A stretch of DNA of 19,218 nucleotides. Origin: Catenibacterium sp. co_0103. Its GTDB lineage: Bacteria > Bacillota_I > Bacilli_A > Erysipelotrichales > Coprobacillaceae. This document shows positions 1 through 7,370 of the stretch, in pieces. Location of the stretch: assembly GCF_004168205.1 (NCBI RefSeq), contig NZ_RCYB01000039.1:1-19218 (forward strand), read 5' to 3'. Both the position numbers and the translations under genes were made by a program. Every line of letters starts with the position of its first letter. Position 1 is the stretch's first letter. The notes under the pieces are model-generated. The model was given only the letters and a program-made list of their open reading frames with translations, did not search any database and had not been told where the DNA came from.

Positions 1-75
1 GTCGGGAAGACAGGATTTGAACCTGCGACCCCCTGGTCCCAAACCAGGTGCACTACCAAGCTGTGCTACTTCCCG
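1..75 (-). tRNA. tRNA-Pro (anticodon TGG), 3' end cut by window edge
   Basis: Read on the minus strand, positions 75 to 2 fold into a full cloverleaf. The 7-bp acceptor stem is CGGGAAG with CTTCCCG, the discriminator is A, and the T-loop sequence is GGTTCAAATCC. The anticodon stem CCTGG/CCAGG encloses the loop TTTGGGA, giving anticodon TGG. Only the first base of a probable CCA tail lies inside the window. It is the last member of a four-tRNA cluster transcribed right to left. Confidence 0.96.
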
Positions 76-85
76 TTTATATAAT

Positions 86-162
86 TGGCGCGCTAGACAG
101 GAATTGAACCCGTAACCCCTTGTTCCGTAGACAAGTACTCTATCCAGTTGAGCTACTAGCGC
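86..162 (-). tRNA. tRNA-Arg (anticodon ACG)
   Basis: The minus strand gives acceptor stem GCGCTAG/CTAGCGC, discriminator G and an encoded CCA (86-88). The anticodon stem CTTGT/ACAAG encloses loop CTACGGA, so the anticodon is ACG, the inosine-modified type that reads CGU, CGC and CGA. The T arm has GGTTCAATTCC. Total length is 77 nt with CCA. It lies 10 nt below tRNA-Leu and 10 nt above tRNA-Pro, so it is very probably part of the same precursor. Confidence 0.96.
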
Positions 163-172
163 AATTCATAAA

Positions 173-261
173 TGGTGCCCTGGGCCGGAATCGAACCGGC
201 ACGGAGTTTGAAGTCCGCAGGATTTTAAGTCCTGTGCGTCTACCAGTTTCGCCACCAGGGC
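173..261 (-). tRNA. tRNA-Leu (anticodon TAA)
   Basis: This is a class II tRNA with a long variable arm. The acceptor stem GCCCTGG/CCAGGGC is followed by discriminator A and an encoded CCA (173-175). The D-arm has the leucine-type TGGTAGACGC. The anticodon loop CTTAAAA lies between CAGGA and TCCTG, giving TAA, which reads UUA and UUG. The variable arm and the T-loop GGTTCGATTCC are both visible. Total length is 89 nt with CCA. Confidence 0.96.
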
Positions 262-268
262 ACACGTA

Positions 269-343
269 TGGAGGTTCCAACCGGACTTGAACCGATGGTC
301 GAAGAGTTGCAGTCTTCTGCCTTACCAACTTGGCTATGGAACC
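269..343 (-). tRNA. tRNA-Cys (anticodon GCA)
   Basis: First gene of the cluster in transcription order. The acceptor stem is GGTTCCA/TGGAACC, with discriminator T (U73, usual for tRNA-Cys) and an encoded CCA at 269-271. The anticodon stem GAAGA/TCTTC encloses CTGCAAC, giving GCA. Only 7 nt separate it from tRNA-Leu, so the four tRNAs must be cut from one transcript. Confidence 0.96.
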
Positions 344-366
344 GTCGCAATCGAGATTGCTTGTAT

Positions 367-395
367 ACTATACTATGTATTTTGAAATAATGCAA
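367..395 (-). promoter_or_regulatory. Promoter of the tRNA cluster
   Basis: On the minus strand TTGCAT (390-395) and TATAGT (367-372) are separated by exactly 17 nt, just upstream of tRNA-Cys. A start about 7 nt downstream would open the transcript near 360. The leader would then begin with the small perfect hairpin GCAATC-TC-GATTGC (347-360), ending 3 nt before the mature tRNA. Assignment is by consensus only. Confidence 0.65.
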
Positions 396-419
396 GGGGT
401 TTTTAGAACTTTTTTCTAA

Positions 420-445
420 GTGTTTACATTTAATTTGATAAACAC
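420..445. repeat. Unassigned inverted repeat between the tRNA cluster and potD
   Basis: GTGTTTA (420-426) and TAAACAC (439-445) are perfect 7-bp arms around a 12-nt AT-rich spacer. The stretch from 396 to 510 holds no gene that I can support. The repeat has no well-placed T run on the minus strand. On the plus strand six Ts follow, but after a short gap, and no plus-strand gene precedes it. It could be a protein-binding site or a decayed terminator. Confidence 0.4.
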
Positions 446-510
446 AAGGTTTTTTAAATCAAAAAAATATGACTTTTTTATCAGAACTCTTAGGAGAATG
501 CTTACAATAA

Positions 511-545
511 AAGAAAAATGGTGATTCCAGATCTAGAATCACCAT
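511..545 (-). terminator. Rho-independent terminator of the pot operon
   Basis: Starting 9 nt after the potD stop codon, the minus strand has a strong hairpin with arms ATGGTGATTC and GAATCACCAT (518-527 and 536-545), an 8-nt loop and a following TTTTTCTT tract (511-517). The T tract exists in the minus direction only, so it ends the leftward polyamine operon. Confidence 0.9.
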
Positions 546-553
546 AAAATATG

Positions 554-1600
554 TTATTTTGCTTTAACTTTTGTCCAGTAGTTACTAAACATTTCTTTAG
601 TCTTAGTATCCTGATAGTTGAAACATTCATCTTTAGGTCCAACACGCATGCTGTAAGCGTTGTTGTTCTTAAATTCTTTCTTTCTTGCTTTTGCTGCTGC
701 TACAGTATTAGTAGTTAAATAACCTACTTCCTGTGTATTTAAGAATGCGTTCTTATCAGAAATCATATAGTTAATGAATTTATTAGCCATATCTGTGTTC
801 TTACAATCTTTTGAAATAACAAATCCATCGAACCAATAGTTAGTACCTTCTTCTGGCATATAGAAACCCATATCTGGGTTTTCTTTCATTACATCTGCCG
901 CATCACCTGAATACATAACACAAAGTGCTTTTTCACCATTCTTCATGTTATCGATAGAGTCATCTGTTGCATATGTAGGATCCATAGTCTTTCTCTGTTC
1001 TACTAACCAGTTGAAAGCAGCCTGAATTTCATTTTCGTTAGTAGTATTCATAGAATAGCCTAAAGCTTTTAATGCAACCATCATAGAGTCTCTTTCAGAG
1101 TCATACATATAAAGGTTACCCTTATATTTAGTATTACGTAGGATTTCCCATCCTGCTTTTAAATCTTCTTTTGTAACCTGTGTTTTGTCATAAACGATAC
1201 CTACGTTACCACTGAAATATGGTACCCAGTATTCGTTGTTAGGATCGAATTGCTGGTTTAATATTTTAGTATCTAATGATTTCTTATTCGTAATCTTAGA
1301 CCAGTCAATTTTCTGTAAAAGATTTTCTTTGATCATACGTTCAATCATATAATCAGATGGTACTAATACATCATACTGGTTACCACCCAATAATTTAGTA
1401 TACATTGATTCATTAGAATCGAAAGTTTCATAAATAACCTTACAATCATATTCATCCTGGAATGCCTTAATAACGTCCATATTGGCATATACACCCCAGT
1501 TGAATACCTTTAATGTGTGTTTATAGTTTTTAGGCCCACACCCAGTCATTAGGCCGCAGATAACTGCAACGCAAAGTAAACCTTTAAATAGTTTTTTCAT
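554..1600 (-). CDS. potD: Spermidine/putrescine-binding lipoprotein PotD
   Basis: Periplasmic-type substrate-binding component of a polyamine ABC importer; in this Gram-positive setting it would be tethered to the outer face of the membrane. The 348-residue protein starts with a lipoprotein signal peptide (MKKLFKG, then a hydrophobic stretch) and a lipobox LMTGC, with Cys21 as the lipidated residue. The PotD-type FNWGVY motif follows at about residue 33, then the SDYMIERM segment near residue 82. Length agrees with E. coli PotD (348). The ATG at 1600 is preceded by GAGAGGGG at a good distance. The gene overlaps the end of potC by 17 nt, so it is probably translationally coupled. It is the last gene of the operon and is followed by a terminator. 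Which polyamine it prefers cannot be read from the sequence. Confidence 0.94.
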   Translation of the reverse strand: MKKLFKGLLCVAVICGLMTGCGPKNYKHTLKVFNWGVYANMDVIKAFQDEYDCKVIYETFDSNESMYTKLLGGNQYDVLVPSDYMIERMIKENLLQKIDWSKITNKKSLDTKILNQQFDPNNEYWVPYFSGNVGIVYDKTQVTKEDLKAGWEILRNTKYKGNLYMYDSERDSMMVALKALGYSMNTTNENEIQAAFNWLVEQRKTMDPTYATDDSIDNMKNGEKALCVMYSGDAADVMKENPDMGFYMPEEGTNYWFDGFVISKDCKNTDMANKFINYMISDKNAFLNTQEVGYLTTNTVAAAKARKKEFKNNNAYSMRVGPKDECFNYQDTKTKEMFSNYWTKVKAK

Positions 1601-2390
1601 TTTTTACCCCTCTCTTCTTCAAATAAATATATGGTACAAAAGTGCCTAATAATACCCCAATTAAAATAACTACAAGAATAACTGTAGATAATGCATATAT
1701 ACTCGGATCAACACGTTTAGACATGTTATAAACAACGATAGAAATATTTTCTACACCATTACCAGATACAAAATACGAAATGATGAAATCATCAAAACTC
1801 ATAGTAAAAGATAAAAGTGCTCCTGCAAAGATACCAGGCTTGATCTGAGGAATGATTACCTTAGTCAATGTTTGAAATGGTGTTGCCCCTAAATCCATTG
1901 CCGCATCTGCTAGATTGTCATCTAACTGCTTGACTTTAGGATAAACATTCGTAATCACATATGGTGTACAGAAGGCAATATGAGCAAGCAGCATTGTCAT
2001 ATAACCCTTTTCAAAGTTCACAAAGCTAAATAATAACATTAAAGAAATAGCTGTAACGATTTCAGGGTTCATGATTGGTAAGTTATTGACCTGCTGCACA
2101 AGAGTTCTGACAGTCTTCTTAGATTTAGATAATGCAATGGCTGTGATTGTTCCTAAAACAACTGAACAGATTGTCGCAATAACCGCAATACTAACTGATA
2201 CAAAAATCGCATTTAATAGCTGTGTGTTATTAAATAACTGTACATACCAGCGTCCTGAGAAGCCACCAAAATGTGATAAAGACTTGGCGCTATTAAATGA
2301 GAAAACTGCCATAATAAATATTGGGAAATAGAGGAAGACCATACATAGTGAAATAATAATCACTTTACTGAGCTTTTTTTCTTTTCGCAT
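1584..2390 (-). CDS. potC: Spermidine/putrescine ABC transporter permease PotC
   Basis: One of the two inner permease subunits of the polyamine importer. The 268-residue protein has about six hydrophobic segments. The first is near residues 10-32, and the conserved cytoplasmic EAA-type loop is seen as LADAAMDLGATPFQTL, which docks on PotA. I chose the ATG at 2390 (MRKEKKLSKV) because GGGAGG sits 8 nt upstream. A longer reading from 2468 would add 26 residues with no such site and would lie deep inside potB. The gene overlaps potB by 26 nt upstream and potD by 17 nt downstream, typical of tightly coupled operon genes. Confidence 0.93.
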   Translation of the reverse strand: MRKEKKLSKVIIISLCMVFLYFPIFIMAVFSFNSAKSLSHFGGFSGRWYVQLFNNTQLLNAIFVSVSIAVIATICSVVLGTITAIALSKSKKTVRTLVQQVNNLPIMNPEIVTAISLMLLFSFVNFEKGYMTMLLAHIAFCTPYVITNVYPKVKQLDDNLADAAMDLGATPFQTLTKVIIPQIKPGIFAGALLSFTMSFDDFIISYFVSGNGVENISIVVYNMSKRVDPSIYALSTVILVVILIGVLLGTFVPYIYLKKRGVKNEKTI

Positions 2391-3234
2391 TAGTAAGTCC
2401 TCCCTGTTCAATTTCATTATTTGTCTTTTTTTCAGCACGGTAGATGAGTGCCATAGAAATAATGACAATCACACCTAAGATGAGTGATACAGCACTACCG
2501 AAATGCCAGTTACCTACAGTAATGAACTGGTTTTCAATGAAGTTACCAATTAAAGAGTACTGTCCTCCACCTAACATCTTTGGAATAACGAATTCACTGA
2601 TAGCTGGTAAGAATACCATTGTGATACCAGTTAATACGCCTCCAAGTGATAGTTTAAAGGTGATTTTAAAGAAGGCTGTAATTTTATTTGCCCCTAGGTC
2701 ATAAGCTGCTTCTACAAGTGAAGGATCCATGTTAGTTAAAGATGTATGGATTGGTAGAATCATAAATGGGAGGAAGTTATAAATCATCCCGATTGCAACT
2801 GCTCCATCAGTATATAACATTCTAAATGATCCTAATCCTAGCATCCCTAGGATGTTATTTAAAATACCGTTTCTAGATAAAATAGAAACCCATGCATAAG
2901 TACGCATTAAAAGGTTGATCCATGTTGGAATAGTAATCAACATAATAAGAATAGTCTGGGTATGCTGTTTACACTTAGAAATCATAAAAGCGACTGGATA
3001 ACCAATTAATAAACAGATTAATGTAGTAAGTAATCCAAGTCCGAATGATTTAATCAATACCTGGACAAAGATTGGATCAAAGAATTTTGCAAAGTTTGCG
3101 AATGTGAATTCAAATGTCTTGATTGCGGATGCCTTTTGTGTAAAAGCATAGAATACAATCAACACCATCGGCAATACAGTTAACAGGAATAGAAATAGGA
3201 CATAAGGTGTAATGAGTTTTTTATACTGTTTCAT
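2365..3234 (-). CDS. potB: Spermidine/putrescine ABC transporter permease PotB
   Basis: Partner permease of PotC. The 289-residue protein has a long N-terminal membrane segment (about residues 9-32), further hydrophobic segments, and an EAA loop (LVEAAYDLGANKITAF, around residues 175-190) that contacts the ATPase. Its start codon shares one base with the potA stop (TAATG at 3232-3236). No clear ribosome binding site precedes it, so translation probably depends on ribosomes finishing potA. The order A-B-C-D is the usual one for this importer. Confidence 0.93.
   Translation of the reverse strand: MKQYKKLITPYVLFLFLLTVLPMVLIVFYAFTQKASAIKTFEFTFANFAKFFDPIFVQVLIKSFGLGLLTTLICLLIGYPVAFMISKCKQHTQTILIMLITIPTWINLLMRTYAWVSILSRNGILNNILGMLGLGSFRMLYTDGAVAIGMIYNFLPFMILPIHTSLTNMDPSLVEAAYDLGANKITAFFKITFKLSLGGVLTGITMVFLPAISEFVIPKMLGGGQYSLIGNFIENQFITVGNWHFGSAVSLILGVIVIISMALIYRAEKKTNNEIEQGGLTNAKRKKAQ
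2399..2404 (-). promoter_or_regulatory. Ribosome binding site fixing the potC start
   Basis: GGGAGG on the minus strand, 8 nt before the ATG at 2390 and inside the end of potB. It is the reason for choosing the shorter PotC reading over an upstream ATG at 2468. Confidence 0.8.
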
Positions 3235-4277
3235 TAATAAGTACCCATTGGTTCCATGACATGAATATCTTCAGGCCAGAAATCTAAATCTACTTTCTTT
3301 CCTACTTCTGTTAAATCTGTTGTATGAATCTTATAGTCCTGATTTTCTGTACGTACCAAGATTTCATAGTGTACCCCTTTAAAGATAACAGATACGACTT
3401 CACCTGCAATTTTACCTCTACCTGGTTCTACAATATCTAAGTCTTCAGGACGTAATACAATATCTACTTCCTGACCTTCTTCAAATCCCTTATCTACACA
3501 TTCAAACTGCTGACCATGCCATTCTACAAGGTAATCCTTAATAAAATGACCTTCTACAATATTAGATTCACCAATGAAGTTGGCAACAAATCTATTTTCT
3601 GGTTCATTATAAATATCAATTGGTGAGCCAATCTGCTGAATTAAACCTTCATTCATTACGACAATCTTATCAGACATAGTAAGTGCTTCTTCCTGATCAT
3701 GAGTAACATAAACGAAAGTAATACCTACCCGCTGCTGGATCTTCTTTAATTCAATCTGCATTGTTTTTCTTAGTTTCAAGTCAAGTGCGCCTAATGGTTC
3801 ATCAAGAAGAAGTACTTTTGGCTCATTAACAAGAGCTCTTGCAATCGCAACACGCTGCTGCTGACCACCAGATAACTGAGAAATATTTCTTTCTTCAAAA
3901 CCCTTTAAACCTACAAGTTCCAACATTCTTCTTACTTTATGATCAATGATTTCATCAGGCATTTTCTTAATATGCAAACCAAATGCTACATTATCATAAA
4001 CATCCATATGTGGGAATAAAGCATACTTCTGGAATACTGTATTTAATTCTCTCTTATATGGTGGTACACCTTCCATGTTCATACCATCAAATAATACAGT
4101 ACCTGATTCAGGTTCTTCAAACCCTGCCATAATTCTTAGTGTAGTTGTTTTTCCGCATCCACTTGGACCTAGAAGTGTAACGAATTCATTTTCATAGATG
4201 TCTAAGTGAATTCCTTTTAGGACGACCTGACCATCAAATGATTTAGTCAGATTATCTAATTCAATAATTTTCTTCAT
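3234..4277 (-). CDS. potA: Spermidine/putrescine ABC transporter ATPase PotA
   Basis: Cytoplasmic ATPase that powers the polyamine importer. In the 347-residue protein I see Walker A GPSGCGKT (37-44), Q-loop Gln83, signature LSGGQQQ (135-141), Walker B VLLLDE (155-160) and switch His193. After about residue 240 comes the C-terminal TOBE-like regulatory domain, with [12 protein letters not shown]. The sequence is PotA-like throughout, including [13 protein letters not shown] after the P-loop region. GAGGAGAG precedes the ATG. The gene lies 13 nt downstream of the XRE-cupin regulator and shares TAATG with potB, so regulator and transporter are co-transcribed. Confidence 0.95.
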   Translation of the reverse strand: MKKIIELDNLTKSFDGQVVLKGIHLDIYENEFVTLLGPSGCGKTTTLRIMAGFEEPESGTVLFDGMNMEGVPPYKRELNTVFQKYALFPHMDVYDNVAFGLHIKKMPDEIIDHKVRRMLELVGLKGFEERNISQLSGGQQQRVAIARALVNEPKVLLLDEPLGALDLKLRKTMQIELKKIQQRVGITFVYVTHDQEEALTMSDKIVVMNEGLIQQIGSPIDIYNEPENRFVANFIGESNIVEGHFIKDYLVEWHGQQFECVDKGFEEGQEVDIVLRPEDLDIVEPGRGKIAGEVVSVIFKGVHYEILVRTENQDYKIHTTDLTEVGKKVDLDFWPEDIHVMEPMGTY

Positions 4278-4290
4278 AAAACTCTCCTCA

Positions 4291-4824
4291 TTAAAATAGT
4301 GGTGGTGTAGAAATCCAGATCACTCTCGCCTTTCTTTCCCACTGATTCTCTAAATAATGTGCACGTGTGCCCTTCAAATAAAATGTTTCACCCTTTTTAA
4401 CAATCTCTTCTCGCATCCCATAATGAAGAACGACTTTACCTTCTAATACATAACCAAACTCTTCTCCACCATGAGGTTCCATCTTCATTGAACGTTTACC
4501 ATTTTCTAGTTCAATAAGAATAGGTTCCATCTCATTTTTCTGAGCATTTGGTACGATATAGTGAATGATGTAATCATCCTGTTCATTCACAAAAAAATCC
4601 TTCTTGCCAAAAACAAGTTGTTCATCCTCCTGCTGATCAAAGAAATCATGAAGATTAGTACCTAATGCTTCAAGAATATCATCAAGTGTTGCGACAGATG
4701 GTGATGTTAGATTTCTTTCAACCTGGGAGAGGAAACCCTTTGATAACTCACTACGGTTTGCAAGTTCTTCAAGAGTTAAGTCATTTGCAAGTCGTAGCTG
4801 TTTAATTTTCCTTCCGAGATCCAT
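4291..4824 (-). CDS. XRE-family regulator with cupin domain (PuuR-like), first gene of the pot operon
   Basis: DNA-binding regulator, probably of the polyamine transporter genes that follow it. The 177-residue protein has an N-terminal helix-turn-helix (about residues 6-60, with [21 protein letters not shown]), a linker, and a C-terminal small cupin barrel (about 110-177, with [21 protein letters not shown] and a later AHYLEN). This two-domain design matches the PuuR family, in which the cupin is thought to sense a small molecule, in E. coli putrescine. GGGAGG lies 6 nt before the ATG. The promoter upstream is flanked by two 20-bp repeats, one touching this ribosome binding site, so autoregulation of the whole operon is likely. 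Ligand and direction of control are inference. Confidence 0.88.
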   Translation of the reverse strand: MDLGRKIKQLRLANDLTLEELANRSELSKGFLSQVERNLTSPSVATLDDILEALGTNLHDFFDQQEDEQLVFGKKDFFVNEQDDYIIHYIVPNAQKNEMEPILIELENGKRSMKMEPHGGEEFGYVLEGKVVLHYGMREEIVKKGETFYLKGTRAHYLENQWERKARVIWISTPPLF

Positions 4825-4835
4825 CTAATCCTCCC

Positions 4836-4855
4836 TGTTTTATATAATTAACTTT
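4836..4855 (-). repeat. Candidate operator, copy 2 (overlaps the regulator's ribosome binding site)
   Basis: The minus-strand sequence AAAGTTAATTATATAAAACA matches the copy at 4926-4945 at 18 of 20 positions. It lies downstream of the -10 box and its edge touches the GGGAGG of the XRE-cupin gene, so a bound protein could block elongation or leader use. A function as operator is inferred from the duplication and the placement. Confidence 0.6.
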
Positions 4856-4879
4856 TTGTTCACTTAATCAAACAATGAT

Positions 4880-4907
4880 ATTATACACGCTTATGGTAAT
4901 CTTTCAA
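4880..4907 (-). promoter_or_regulatory. Promoter of the XRE-cupin/potABCD operon
   Basis: The minus strand carries TTGAAA (4902-4907) and a perfect TATAAT (4880-4885) separated by 16 nt. The predicted start lies about 50 nt before the regulator's ATG. It is the only good sigma-A-type match between the tyrA terminator and the regulator gene. Confidence 0.8.
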
Positions 4908-4925
4908 CCTCTTTTTTAAACTTTT

Positions 4926-4945
4926 TGTTTTATATATTAAACTTT
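4926..4945 (-). repeat. Candidate operator, copy 1 (upstream of the -35 box)
   Basis: The minus-strand sequence AAAGTTTAATATATAAAACA is nearly identical to 4836-4855, 90 bp away. Its core GTTTAATATATAAAAC is close to a palindrome (14 of 16 positions symmetric). A further TTAAACTTT element starts 21 bp away at 4916. The position upstream of -35, paired with a copy downstream of -10, resembles a dimer-site pair for the adjacent XRE-cupin protein. Confidence 0.6.
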
Positions 4946-4951
4946 CGCAAT

Positions 4952-4980
4952 AAAAAAAAGAACATTCTTACAAATGTTCT
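4952..4980 (-). terminator. Terminator of the pncB-tyrA operon
   Basis: Hairpin AGAACATT (minus 4980-4973) / AATGTTCT (4966-4959) with a 6-nt loop, followed by a run of eight Ts. The stop codon of tyrA (4968-4970) lies in the loop, so the last codons form one arm of the terminator. Confidence 0.9.
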
Positions 4981-5792
4981 CTTCTTTTTGTAGATTTTCT
5001 AAATGCAGCCTTTAAAGTCTCATCATCATTATCACGAATCGCATTTTTTAGAACATCTAGTTGCTCTTCAAATCGTTCAATAGAAGCAAGCAAATACTGT
5101 TTATTATTCATAAACAACTCATCCCATAAATCTTCATTAATATTCGCAATACGTGTGAGGTCTCTAAATGAGTCGCCAATATACTTTCCTGTCTCATATT
5201 TCTGATCATCACTATTCATAAGTGCTACAGCCAGACAGTGAGGTAACTGTGAAGTAAATGAGATAATTTCATCATGTGCTTCAGGAGACATGATCTTAAC
5301 CGAACGGAAACCTAACTGCTTAGAGAATTCTTGAACAAAATCTATAGTAGATTTCTTATTATCATCATGATAGACAATAATGAAGTTTGCATTCTCAAAT
5401 ACCTGTTTAGAGGCATATTGATAACCCTTCTTTTCTCTACCTGCCATTGGATGAATAGAAATATATTCTACACCGTCTGGAATGATAGAAAGTGCTTCTC
5501 TTAAGAAATAAGACTTAATTCCTACGGCATCTGTGACGATACTTCCTGGTTTAAATTGATTGTTTTTAATAAAGTCTAAGACAAGACTTGGGTAAAGGCA
5601 GATGATTGTAAGGTCTGTTTCAGGGATAATATCCTTCCCATCTAGATATCCTTCAATAATACATCCCTCTTCTTTAGCCATATCTAGAGTCTGCTGGTTT
5701 GTATCGATACCATAGACTTCATAACCCTTTCCTTTAAGCGCCTTAACAAAACTGCCGCCAATAACGCCTAATCCTACTACTGTAATTTTCAT
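4968..5792 (-). CDS. tyrA: Prephenate dehydrogenase (TyrA type)
   Basis: NAD(P)-dependent oxidative decarboxylation of prephenate to 4-hydroxyphenylpyruvate in tyrosine synthesis, cytoplasmic. The 274-residue protein starts with a Rossmann motif VGLGVIGGS (about 6-14). The substrate-binding SIHPMAGREKKGY (about 112-124) follows, then the helical-domain motifs SQLPHCLAVALM and GDSFRDLTRIA. There is no C-terminal ACT domain and no fused chorismate mutase, so it is the short monofunctional form. The start ATG overlaps the pncB stop (ATGA, 5789-5792). The pairing with an NAD-salvage gene is metabolically loose, and no other aromatic-pathway gene is nearby. An arogenate-specific enzyme cannot be excluded. 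Confidence 0.88.
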   Translation of the reverse strand: MKITVVGLGVIGGSFVKALKGKGYEVYGIDTNQQTLDMAKEEGCIIEGYLDGKDIIPETDLTIICLYPSLVLDFIKNNQFKPGSIVTDAVGIKSYFLREALSIIPDGVEYISIHPMAGREKKGYQYASKQVFENANFIIVYHDDNKKSTIDFVQEFSKQLGFRSVKIMSPEAHDEIISFTSQLPHCLAVALMNSDDQKYETGKYIGDSFRDLTRIANINEDLWDELFMNNKQYLLASIERFEEQLDVLKNAIRDNDDETLKAAFRKSTKRREHL

Positions 5793-7252
5793 CCGCGTTT
5801 TTCCTCAAGCATCTTTAATTTATAGTCAATAAGTCTTTCAGAAAGGTCTACATAATAAGCATGTGGGTATTCTAAACGGAATATTTCATCCCATAATAAT
5901 GTGCCCTGTTTTTTAACGTTTTCTCTGATTTCTGCAAGTGTCTTTTCTTCATATACACATTCACCATCCACGAAGATAGGTTTCTGTAATTCAAAGAATG
6001 TATAAGACCCACCTATTAATGTTTTATTCTTCCATTTATCATACTGAGAGTAAATAGTGAGATTCTTTTCTGGATCAATTGTTTCATCCGCAAACATTAC
6101 AATATCCGCAATGGCTTTATTTGTTTCATTCTCTATTAAGCGATAGACCTTCTTATAGCCTGGATTAGTAATCTTTTCTTTATTTTCTGAAATCTTGATT
6201 TTAGGAACAATCTGACCATCCTTTTCCATAGCCGCCATCTTATAGACTCCACCAAATACTGGAGAAGACTTTGATGTAATCATGTTTTCCCCTACACCAA
6301 ATGAATCAATACGTGCACCCTGTTCAAGTACAGAACGGATTAAATATTCATCCAATGAGTTAGAAATAGAAATCTTTGTATTAGTCAATCCAGCAACATC
6401 AAGCATCATTCTTGCTTTCTTAGTAAGATATGCGATATCTCCTGAGTCAATACGAATACCAGCTAATGTCTTACCCATTGGCTGTAATACTTCTTCTGCT
6501 ACTCTAATCGCATTTGGAATACCGCTTTTTAATGTATCATATGTATCTACTAAGAGAATACATGAATCTGGATAAATCTCAGCATACGCTTTGAATGCAT
6601 CATATTCAGTGTCAAATGATTGAACAAAAGAATGTGCCATTGTACCAAGTACCGGAATACCAAAAGCTTTACCTGCTGATACTGTAGCAGTTCCTGCTGC
6701 TCCACCAATATAAGCTGCTCTTGCGCCATATGTTGCACCATCATATCCCTGTGCTCTTCTTGCCCCAAATTCCATAACAGGACGGCCCTTGGCTTCCTGT
6801 ACAATTCTATGTGTTTTAGTTGCAATCAATGACTGATGATTGATTGTCACTAAAAGGAAAGTTTCTAATAGCTGTGCTTCAATCAATTTTCCTTTAACAG
6901 TGACTAATGGTTCATAAGGGAATACAGGTGTTCCTTCAGGGACTGCCCAGATTGTACCATCGAACTTGAAATCAGCTAAATAAGATAAAAATTCTTCATC
7001 AAACATATTTAATGTACGTAAATAGTCAATATCGCCCTTTGAGAAGTGCATATCTTTGATTGCTTCAATCAACTGTTGCAGTCCTGCCATGATGACATAA
7101 CCACCATTATCAGGATTCTTTCGATAGAACATATCAAAATATGCAATTTCATCCTTTTTTCCCTGTTTAAAATAATCATATGACATTGTTAATTCATAAA
7201 AGTCCATGACAAGAGTTATATTTCTTGCATCACTTACTGTACTATTTCCCAT
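5789..7252 (-). CDS. pncB: Nicotinate phosphoribosyltransferase
   Basis: Joins nicotinate to PRPP to give nicotinate mononucleotide, the entry step of the Preiss-Handler NAD salvage route. The 487-residue protein has the family's N-terminal MDFYELTMSYDYF (about 16-28), EFGARRAQGYDGATYGARAA, then GTMAHSFVQSF with the histidine that is phosphorylated in this family. IRIDSGDIAYL and FGVGENMITSKSSPVFGGVYK follow. Length fits the long Gram-positive type. The ATG follows TAGGAGAT at a good distance. It is first in a two-gene operon with tyrA, and its last codons overlap the tyrA start. No nadD or nadE lies nearby. Confidence 0.94.
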   Translation of the reverse strand: MGNSTVSDARNITLVMDFYELTMSYDYFKQGKKDEIAYFDMFYRKNPDNGGYVIMAGLQQLIEAIKDMHFSKGDIDYLRTLNMFDEEFLSYLADFKFDGTIWAVPEGTPVFPYEPLVTVKGKLIEAQLLETFLLVTINHQSLIATKTHRIVQEAKGRPVMEFGARRAQGYDGATYGARAAYIGGAAGTATVSAGKAFGIPVLGTMAHSFVQSFDTEYDAFKAYAEIYPDSCILLVDTYDTLKSGIPNAIRVAEEVLQPMGKTLAGIRIDSGDIAYLTKKARMMLDVAGLTNTKISISNSLDEYLIRSVLEQGARIDSFGVGENMITSKSSPVFGGVYKMAAMEKDGQIVPKIKISENKEKITNPGYKKVYRLIENETNKAIADIVMFADETIDPEKNLTIYSQYDKWKNKTLIGGSYTFFELQKPIFVDGECVYEEKTLAEIRENVKKQGTLLWDEIFRLEYPHAYYVDLSERLIDYKLKMLEEKRG

Positions 7253-7292
7253 ATTGTAATCTCCTAACTTGTTTGTTTTTTATCATACTATC

Positions 7293-7298
7293 ATTATA
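7293..7298 (-). promoter_or_regulatory. Possible -10 element of the pncB promoter
   Basis: A perfect TATAAT on the minus strand, about 40 nt before the pncB ATG and downstream of the rnc terminator. No convincing -35 hexamer lies 16-18 nt upstream, so the promoter may be weak or activator-dependent. Confidence 0.45.
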
Positions 7299-7341
7299 CA
7301 AAAAGTAAAGTGATTTATCTTTTTTTACAAAACTTACACAT

Positions 7342-7370
7342 AAGAAAAAGAAGACTATGAAGCCTTCTTT
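7342..7370 (-). terminator. Terminator of the recG-plsX-rnc operon
   Basis: Minus strand AAAGAAGGC (7370-7362), 6-nt loop, then GTCTTCTTT (7355-7347) with one G-U pair, followed by TTCTTA. The arms and tract are A/T-rich but well formed. The rnc stop codon TAG (7355-7357) sits at the loop edge, so the end of the gene and the terminator are the same DNA. Confidence 0.85.

Noticed and set aside
140..328. 62-codon reading frame across the tRNA cluster on the minus strand
   Set aside because: It runs through parts of three clearly folding tRNA genes and has no protein-like signal.
498..524. Tiny plus-strand ORF starting ATGCTTACAATAAAAG, similar to the first codons of the ABC transporter
   Set aside because: Only eight codons, the purine-rich site is too close to the ATG, and the likeness covers about 15 nt.
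2391..2468. 26-codon N-terminal extension of PotC
   Set aside because: The shorter start has GGGAGG at 8 nt; the extension has no binding site and the sequence before MRKEKK is not PotC-like.
2071..2704. Two 86-codon plus-strand frames over potC and potB
   Set aside because: They are antisense to conserved permease genes, lack ribosome binding sites and show no family features.
6550..6825. 91-codon minus-strand frame inside pncB
   Set aside because: It is a shifted frame of the conserved phosphoribosyltransferase core; its composition reflects the overlap only.
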